Assembly: GCA_963513935.1 (NCBI GenBank)
Contig: OY740765.1
Span: 143,533,618-143,597,617, forward strand
Source: Aphrophora alni
Lineage: Eukaryota > Arthropoda > Insecta > Hemiptera > Aphrophoridae
DNA: 64,000 nucleotides
Direction of reading: 5' to 3'
The notes under the pieces are model-generated. The model saw only the letters and a list, made by a program, of their open reading frames with translations, did no database searches and was not told where the DNA came from. The stretch's first letter is position 1. Each line of letters begins with the position of its first letter. Shown here in pieces: positions 56,890-64,000 of the stretch. A program made the position numbers and the translations under genes.

Positions 56890-57094
56890 CTAAATAATCT
56901 TGTCAACTACTACTCAAGCCAACCGCCGTTTATTTATAGTGGGCCCTCCCTCCCTCCATCATACCACAGGTTGAAGTGGACCAAACTGAATAGAAAAAAA
57001 GTTTATATCTTATATAGTATTTGGACTACAATTTGGCACCAATCCTTGAGCAAGGGATTGCCTCTGAATCCTCTCAACCACTAAGAGATTTAGG
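56890..57094 (-). mobile_element. tRNA-derived SINE, copy 2
   Basis: The reverse strand reads CCTAAATCTCTTAGTGGTTG, then CTTGCTCAAGGATTGGTGCC, CAGTTTGGTCCACTTCAACC, GGCCCACTATAAATAAACGG and GGTTGGCTTGAGT. This is the same head and body as copy 1 at 15263. Box B is decayed. Confidence 0.85.
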
Positions 57095-57879
57095 TATAGT
57101 CATTCATTTAACATCACTTGAGAGATGTAGTTACATTGGCTATTATATCCTGTAGTTTCACTGACAACCTCTAAAATTCATCTGTTTTCCATTAGGTACT
57201 GCTTGACTTTTAAGTGTCAATAATGACAAACTTCTATGAACTTGAAAATGGAGGACATCACAAAACCTGCAAACATTGCGGCCAACTCAATAGCCAAAAC
57301 AGAAATTTATCATATGTTAAAATTATGTTACATGTTAGGAACAACGGTTCCAAATGGGTTAAATCTATACAACAACTCTTTTTATGTTATTATTATTTTT
57401 AAGGAATAAAATGGCACACTTTGAAGTGCCAAACTTAATTTTTTTAAATTGCAAAACTTTAATTTTATTAACTCTCTTAAAAAAAAAAAATCTGATACAG
57501 TACTTAACATCAAGAATAAATTTTACTTGAAAAGAATAAAAAAGTAAGATTTCATTCTTGCAATTGAGCAAAATAATGAGATAGATTGTTGAAAGTGGAA
57601 ATCAACTTGGGGCTAGAAGCTCATACTAAAATTTTCAAATCTAACACCGAAGAAAGTTAATCTTGTTGCGAGTAGTGCAAGAAAAGTGACACCCAAGTAA
57701 ACGTAAGCTCATTGTAAGTGGTCCAACAATGTAGAACATGAATTCTACACTCCAAGTTGAAAAATAAACTTGTTGCAGCATGTAGTATGTATAATACTTT
57801 ATTTTATTTTATATATTTTTTAATTTAATGATTTTATGAAAATTTTAATTAAAAAGTGAATATACCGTTTCGGTTCAAC
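57095..57879. other. Intronic sequence without clear features
   Basis: A plus ORF at 57214-57402 contains CKHCG but no second zinc-binding pair, and no splice sites frame it. Confidence 0.4.
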
Positions 57880-58086
57880 ATAGTGCTCAATTATAGTATG
57901 TAAGGCTGTGGTGAAACCGAGGGATCTTAGATAGATCGACACCTCTTTTTATATAGTCTTGGGTTAGATCCCTCTTTGTCATCTTTTCTCAGGTCTCTCT
58001 TGACATATTTATGTTTTCTTGTTACCCTGATGCTATCAGAGTTTTCGTGGGCTAGGAGTCAATATTAAATAAGGTTTTTTTCCCTT

Positions 58087-58134
<48 letters not shown>

Positions 58135-58170
58135 CAATGCCTTTGAACAACAACAAAAACCTTAGATTAT
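57880..58170 (+). repeat. Dispersed repeat family R3 with an internal (TA)n run
   Basis: CTTGGGTTAGATCCCTCTTT, CAGGTCTCTCTTGAC, CCCTGATGCTATCAGAG and CGTGGGCTAGGAGTCA match 32430-32560. A TA run fills 58091-58131. Copies at 32586 and 58136 end alike in a GCCTTT-AACAACAAC phrase. Confidence 0.7.
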
Positions 58171-58854
58171 CTAAGATCTGAAACTCCAAAAACGTTGAAA
58201 ATAGAGAAACATTTTTACCTATGTATAGATTTATTAACCTGTTTTATCTCCTCTCTCTAAATTTGGTTCAACCGTTCCTTGATACCTTTTTTATATATAA
58301 ACACATAATATGATAAATTATCTTTTAACTTCTATGGCATGTTGTTAAATAAAATGTGTAAGCTATAAACAAGAATTAGTTCTGGAAAATGTTTTATTAA
58401 ATTGTTTAACGGACATTGCATCAAATTGAGTTTGTCTAGTCAAGTATTTTTGTTTTAATTTGGTAAATATATGATTATGGTTATAATAAATAATAAGGTT
58501 TCTAATGTTTGTTTATAACTGCAATTAATTCGACTGTATTTAGGGGTTTAAAAAAAATCATAACCTTCTTATTTTTTAGTATATTTCAATATATATTTTA
58601 TCAATTTGTTAGTGAAATTGATTATAATTACAGACACTTTTTTTATTTGAAAAAAAAGAGAAAAAAAAGAAGAAAAAAGTAATATAGTGAGGTGACAAAA
58701 ACAATTTTACTGTGGGAGGTGACATAATTTCATTCCACACGTTTTTTTATTGACAACAATTTTAGGTTTGTTAGGAATATCTATAGGTTTTTTAAAAAAA
58801 TTAACATTCTACCAAAATAAAGCTTGCAAAATTTGTGTTTTCTATGCAGTTTTG
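58171..58854. other. Intronic sequence with an A/G-rich tract
   Basis: An A-rich GAAAAAAAAGAAG tract is at about 58648-58678. Nothing else is supported. Confidence 0.45.
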
Positions 58855-59054
58855 TTTCAAATCAACCCTGCCAACTTCCACTCAAGCCAACCACTATTTA
58901 TGTATAATGAGCCCTCTCACTTCTATATCATAAGTTGGAGTAACTACACTAAAAAACCTTGTGTTCTTTGGTAGGATTCAAAGCCATAACTTATGCCACC
59001 AACCATTGAACAAGAAATTGTTGTCTTACATCTCTAAACCACTAAGACACTTAG
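58855..59054 (-). mobile_element. tRNA-derived SINE, copy 3
   Basis: The reverse strand has CCTAAGTGTCTTAGTGGTTT, a box-B-like GGCTTTGAATCCTACC (58970-58985), and the body end TAGTGGTTGGCTTGAGTGGA. The head and body order match copies 1 and 2. Confidence 0.85.
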
Positions 59055-59689
59055 GTATATTTATCTGATTGCCTATTATACACTGTCCTTTTACTATACA
59101 CCCCTAACATTCATTTAGTGAGTATGAGCTTTTTTTTACACCATTTATGAACATTTACACCATTTTTTATGTAGTCTGGGCTATGTCTCTGTTTTTCATC
59201 TTGATTGGAAATAACCCCCGATCACCAAATTTTAAGGATGTATCTTAGACAGCGGTTAATGAAATCTGTAGACTGTCAATAATTTCTTTCTTCACTTTTC
59301 ATGTTTCACACATTAACGTTTCAAAACAGTGTTTTAATGACTTACTATATGTATTCTAATTAAAATGTAATATTTTTTGTAGATGTTTTAAGTGGTTATA
59401 ATTTTAGTAAACTTAATAATTAAATTGGTGAAAATTGGAGTTGAGTACCTACTGAGTAGGTCTGCCTAATGTCGTTGGGTTTTTGACTACCGTAATTTTA
59501 AAGTTTACCAAAAAGGGAACTAAAATTAATTTATATATTTAAAAATGAAATAAAGCAAACATTTCCAAAGAAAATATATATTTTATTTATTTATAAAACT
59601 AAAATATAAATTCAGACACAATCATAGGATACACATATTTATGATAAACTTAATTTTTTTAGGTTGTCTTATCCATTTCATGTTTATTT
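59055..59689. other. AT-rich sequence with an R3-like patch
   Basis: ATGTAGTCTGGGCTATGTCT at about 59170 resembles the R3 start at 57955. No gene was seen. Confidence 0.4.
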
Positions 59690-62158
59690 TTTGTTTTTCT
59701 CACACATGCATGAAGTATGCAATTGTTTTTGTTGACTGAAAATTACAGTTCACATTGGATTAAATTTAGATGCCCCTATTATCAATGTTTGTTTCAAATG
59801 ATCATCTGACAAATTAGCTCTTTATTTAGATTTCATGTGCTTCATTCTTGGAAAGGTTTGTTTGCATATGTAGGTTCACCCAAACACTGAAAACATTTCA
59901 GTTGCAAAATCTTTATCCTCTTGAAATCGTCAGTTAATGACCTGCAGTAACAGGAAACTGTAAAAGTAACTTAAACTTTGGGTCAATATACAACTTTTTA
60001 CTTGCTAATTATAAATTCATAAATCAAAGTTATTATTGAATGTTTGAATGACATACTTGAAAAATGGATAAAGATCACCATTCTTGAAACACTCGTTATA
60101 GTAGTCCTTTAAGTTCTCATTTGAAGTAAGTTATATAAGTTGAAGTTCTGAAGGCGCTTTTTCAATTTCATTATCTTTGCTGCTACCAATGTATCATCGA
60201 AGTCTGCAAAGCGGGTTTTGAAACTCCTCATGTAGTTTGACGATGATTTCTACTGCATATTGTGATGAGGGAGGCACACAAGTTTCGTTAGACAACTTTT
60301 TGCAAGTTTAAAAGTGATCCAAATTGGTTTTCCCCATCTGACTTTCTCCCCAAAAAACTTTCTGTTTTTTAGACACAGTTTTTTTTCCTAATAACTTTCA
60401 CATGTTGGAACAATTCATTTACAAACAGTTTTTCTCCTTGAAGTCTCAAATTCAAAAAGTTTAGGCCAGTGATCAGATCAATCGCAAATGGCAGTTTCCA
60501 AAGCCAGTGATCATCTGAAAGCTCTTCCATAGGTTTGTCTTGTTCAGCCATGAATATATCAATAACTGTTCGTAGCTCAAAGAATCTTTAAATCACTTTC
60601 CCTCTGTTAAGCCAACGCACCTCACAATGATTTGGAATGTCTGGTTAATGACTTTCAATTTCTGAAAGAAAATTCTTAAATTGGCGATGTATGTCATATA
60701 ATTCACTACCTTAACAATTACCGGTATTACTTCTGAAACATTGATGTTTTTCCCACACATGGTTTGTTGGTGAATAATACAATGGAACATCATAGGTTTT
60801 TCACTTCCAGCATTTTGAACAGCATTGTGCGGCGAACGTCTATGTTACCAACTGCGGCGAACGTCAGCCCTCGTTATTAGATATGACCAGACGATTCAAC
60901 CGCTTAATGTTCCAGAAGGAGGGTTTGGAAAAACGTGCTAGGACTTACCCAGTAAATATATTGGATCGTTAATTAACGCTTAGTCTCAAACCCAACTAAT
61001 CACTATGTTCACAGCCAGCTTATGATAAGATATAATTTAATAACTAAACTAACTTATTAATTATTATAATTGAATAACGTATCGATTAGGGACAGCCATG
61101 ATGGGAGAATTATGTTAACCCTTTTAGGGCATAGTAATTTTGCTCAATTTAGTCAGATGACCTACGAATGACTGCGTAACACCCAGGGGTCGATCAGAGC
61201 CCACAATTAGCGGTTTAGGCAGTCATTTAGGTTTATTACTAAAACGTTAAGAAACAACGCACAACTCACACGTCCGCTCCTTCGGCGCAGTAGTGAACGA
61301 CTGTGGCTCATCTTTTGACTGCGATGCACGCTCTAGCCTACGATGCGTGCGCATCGCAAATCTTATACGGTGATCGCCAATTCTCGTTGGAATCACCACA
61401 ATTGCATACATGTCCTACTAATCCTATTTTACTGCCACACATATTTTTCCCTCGATCTGTTTTTAATTTTTTTAAGTCAAGTTGTAGCTTAAGAATAGTT
61501 TTGTTTACTTTAAAAACATTTTCACTCCAGTAACGTTGCTTTCCATTGAGTAAACATCACTAATTCCTCGAGAATTTCCAAACCACTATTTACACCTCTA
61601 ATAAAGAGTATTACTTGGCTGAATCTAACATATCGGTTGATTCAACTAAAGCAATCGAATAACACTCAAATTTTTTACAGGCGTCTTAAAACAGGTGATT
61701 AATGTCAGCACCTATATATTCTATTCGCCGAGCGACTGCATTTGCAGACAAACTAATCGAATTAAACAATTGCTGTTTTTCAGGACACAACTCTTCAACC
61801 ACCTTTTCAATGCAGGTTTTTAATAACTCACCATCGCAAAAAGGCTTGCCAGCCTTAGCTGTGACAGATTTTGAAACTTGCTCTTACAGGTGCTTCATTT
61901 TGTTGTGTATGCTTAGTAAAAATGTCACATTAAGATGTAATAGACTTTTTCAGAGATAAAACTTTTTTTTTTGATTTTTGATTTTTGAATGTTTTGTTTT
62001 ATAATGTCTTCGAATATTATACTCTTTCATCACGGATATTGTTTCACTAGAAAGACACAGAGTGTATTTTTGTTTTCAACCACAAAGTAATTGATACATC
62101 ATTTTTTGTTAAAAACATGACACTCCTTTTCAACTTTCCTTTTTTTAGACAAAGACAT
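59690..62158 (-). pseudogene. hAT transposase pseudogene (BED-finger, GTF2IRD2/ZBED5-like group)
   Basis: Reading the reverse strand from a Met at 62158 (MSLSKKRKVE): a BED-like finger with MKEYNIRRHYKTKH (61986-62030), then CPEKQQLFNSISLSANAVARR (61730-61800), then ACKKF and ALVESTDMLDSAK (61600-61660, the first catalytic acidic block), then GGKNMCGSKIGLVGHV-like sequence (about 61420-61450). After a long unrelated insert come MMFHCIIHQQTMCGKN (60740-60793), WLWKLPFAIDLITGLNFLNL with RLQGEKLFVNELF (60400-60510), and the hATC dimerisation block with a MKHMKSK motif and LSDDHLKQTL (59790-59930). Stops and frameshifts are frequent. In intact relatives the GLVG and CIIH blocks are about 25 residues apart; here they are over 600 bp apart. 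Confidence 0.88.
60845..61380. other. Insert of about 540 bp within the hAT pseudogene
   Basis: The sequence does not match hAT coding order and contains GCGGCGAACGTC twice, 24 bp apart (about 60830 and 60854). It has a slightly higher GC content and no recognised ends. Limits are approximate. Confidence 0.45.
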
Positions 62159-62620
62159 AACTAAATAATAGTTATAAAACACTGGCACTACACTCAAACA
62201 CTGTATTAGTTAGCATCAGGCTTCATCGACAACTTCACTTTCAGTATATTTTGGGTGACACTAGACTAGGCGAGGTAGCGATGTGAGTCACCACGAGAGA
62301 AAAGGAAATTGGATGCGTATGTAGAATGGGAATCTTCTGGTCTACTGTACTCTGGAGACATTTTATCACTCCAGTTTAGTTGAACACGGCCCAAACACGT
62401 AAATTAAATAGAGCTCTGAGCGATTAGAGCTTACATCTGGGAATACTGTACTGCTTTAATTTATCATATGATATGAAACGTTTTCACTTTTAGTTAATTG
62501 TTAGGCTAGAATCGGCCGTTATATTCAAGGTAGTCGGATAGGCAGCGGGCCAGACAAAACCTCTTCGCGGGCCGTAGTTGGAGACTCCAACCCTAAGATC
62601 TTATTTTCCCTATCCCCTAT
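62159..62620 (-). other. Probable 5' untranslated end of the hAT element
   Basis: GCGGGCCAGACAAAAC and CGCGGGCCGTAGTTGGAGAC at about 62545-62586 resemble the GC-rich GGCCC-type terminal region of this hAT group. The true terminus and target duplication are not certain. Confidence 0.4.
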
Positions 62621-63099
62621 CCATAGACCAACCACCACTCAAATTACCAGCTCTTAATGAAGTTGATTGTAATAAATTTAAATGACTACTTAAATTTAAT
62701 TCATTAAAGGAATTGCACCCAAACACAAATTGAAATATAGGTGAGCGTGGGTTTAGACCTAATTCTAACTCACCCATTCAAATATATATTGCCATGATGT
62801 GACACATTATTTACACTTCTCGTTATCACCGAGGAACACCATTTCCTCAATTCAGCATGATATAATAATTTAGGATGAACAGGTAAATTAAATTAACTAC
62901 ACTATTTCAGAAAACTGAACACCAGACCAATAGAGCTGTCACCACACCACACACTCCAAACCCTCCAATTATGTCATAGCTTTTTTGCTATCAGCTGGGA
63001 AAGAACACACAACATGTTACATTACTAATCGCAACTCAGCTACAAAGAGATCATAGCTAAGGCTATGCTACAAGCTGCTGCTTGGTTAAGACCTGGAGT
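62621..63099. other. No recognisable feature
   Basis: AT-rich sequence; no ORF, repeat end or splice site supported. Confidence 0.4.
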
Positions 63100-63580
63100 G
63101 CAAACAAGAGGGACCGTAACCATGACTCTATTATATAGTCATACTGGAAAATAAAACTCCTCAAGCCATTTTGCAAGGCTCCATATAATGCCTCTATTTC
63201 TGTTAAATATAATATGCAACATACAGTCCAAAGTCATCAAAAAGAAGATGGACAACAGAAGACATCCCTGCCTCACTCTAGATCCAACAGCAATAGGCTG
63301 AGACAGCTTACCTCATTGTTTCACTTAACAAGTTCATCCATCATACATAGCTTGAACAAGGAGTATAACTTTTGTAGAATGCCAAAGATTTTATAACAAC
63401 TCACATTTTGTTCCACTTAACAGAATCGAATGCCCTTTCAAAGTCAATTAACAGCATGTACAACACAGTCTAGTATTCTACAGATTTATAGCATCAACGG
63501 TAGAAAGCCCTTCTATAAAACCTGCTTCCTCTCGGAGGAGTCTCTTATCCACTGAGTTCTTTACCCTCGCTACAATAATA
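63100..63580 (-). pseudogene. Non-LTR retrotransposon reverse transcriptase relic
   Basis: The reverse strand, over several frames, gives ARVKNSVDKRLLREEAGFIEGLSTVDAI (two phrases; about 63475-63570), then a LLIDFERAFDS-like block (about 63420-63450), and GSRVRQGCLLLSIFFLMTLD (about 63215-63275). These are the REEQAGFRKGRSTVDQI, FKKAFDSV and GVRQGCxLSPLLF blocks of LINE reverse transcriptases, in the right order and spacing. The YADD block is not found below 63215. Stops and frameshifts make it inactive. Confidence 0.75.
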
Positions 63581-64000
63581 ATGTAATAATTTCATACTAT
63601 TATTTCTTTTATAACATGTTTTTCTTTGCAACAACTCGCTTCAATCAAGCCTGCAATTAAGACTAATACACGGCATACTAATGCATTTATCAATGAAACC
63701 GACAGCTTACGATACCTAGCGGCGAAAGTTTGAACTTCGATCTGATTTCAGTACAGCGATAAGGTTATCGGTCAAAATAATAATTTATATGACTATTTGG
63801 GACAAACGAAACTAAGGCACACATGAAAAAAACGATTTATAAATACATCCGACGATTTATTATCGCAAACCTAAATTAACATTAATTAGTTAGACTTTCC
63901 ATAAGAGAAAGGTTTCAAATCGACCAGAATCGGCCTAAAGCATTCATTCATTTAGCAAGCTAAAACAGCTGATATTGATCGAGGAATGTATAAAACCAAT
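63581..64000. other. No recognisable feature
   Basis: AT-rich sequence at the window edge. It may hold further decayed N-terminal reverse transcriptase sequence. Confidence 0.35.

Noticed and set aside
61303..61959. Two plus-strand ORFs of 76 and 85 codons
   Set aside because: They are mostly antisense shadows of the hAT pseudogene or lie in its insert.

Overview
This is AT-rich nuclear DNA of an animal, most probably an arthropod (insect). It is not bacterial: there are no operons or ribosome binding sites, the coding pieces look like exons with GT/AG edges and AATAAA signals, and the repeats are animal types (DD41D mariner, pogo/Tigger, Merlin, hAT, Helitron, Penelope-like elements, non-LTR and LTR retroelements, a tRNA-derived SINE). 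A hemipteran-like host is only a guess. Few parts look like host genes; most of the window is layered mobile-element debris.

Layout. 0-8.5 kb: a dispersed repeat, a TA microsatellite, a reverse-strand mariner relic, an LTR with an envelope-like remnant beside it, then a small reverse-strand ORF with one membrane segment (7861-8154) and an X-box-like palindrome upstream. 8.5-12.1 kb: a small inverted-repeat element, a cluster of heat-shock-element-like sites next to a TATA box, and a 5'-truncated Penelope-like element with GIY-YIG endonuclease inside a 56-bp inverted repeat. 12.7-14.4 kb: a complete but dead DD41D mariner, 34 bp before a possible last exon of a host gene. 15-25 kb: a SINE, a non-LTR reverse transcriptase tail, repeats of family R4 split by a foldback element, a tRNA-like gene duplicated as a perfect 87-bp palindrome, and a second Penelope-like element. 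26.7-31 kb: four related foldback elements arranged head to tail. 31.1-31.9 kb: an intronless 267-aa ORF, the best intact gene. 33-36 kb: GC-rich modules and a Helitron with both ends. 36-43 kb: nested foldback elements, one holding a pogo deletion derivative. 43-54 kb: tandem duplications, GC-rich repeats, a Merlin derivative, a long palindromic element and a short MITE. 54-64 kb: one well-formed internal exon (56375-56533) whose following intron would hold two SINE copies, then a long hAT transposase pseudogene and a non-LTR reverse transcriptase relic on the reverse strand.

The genes do not form a pathway. What joins the window is its insertion history: several elements sit inside older repeats, so their relative ages can be read. 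The most unusual items are the tRNA palindrome, the inverted-terminal Penelope-like elements with hammerhead-like folds, and the foldback superfamily with shared arm motifs.
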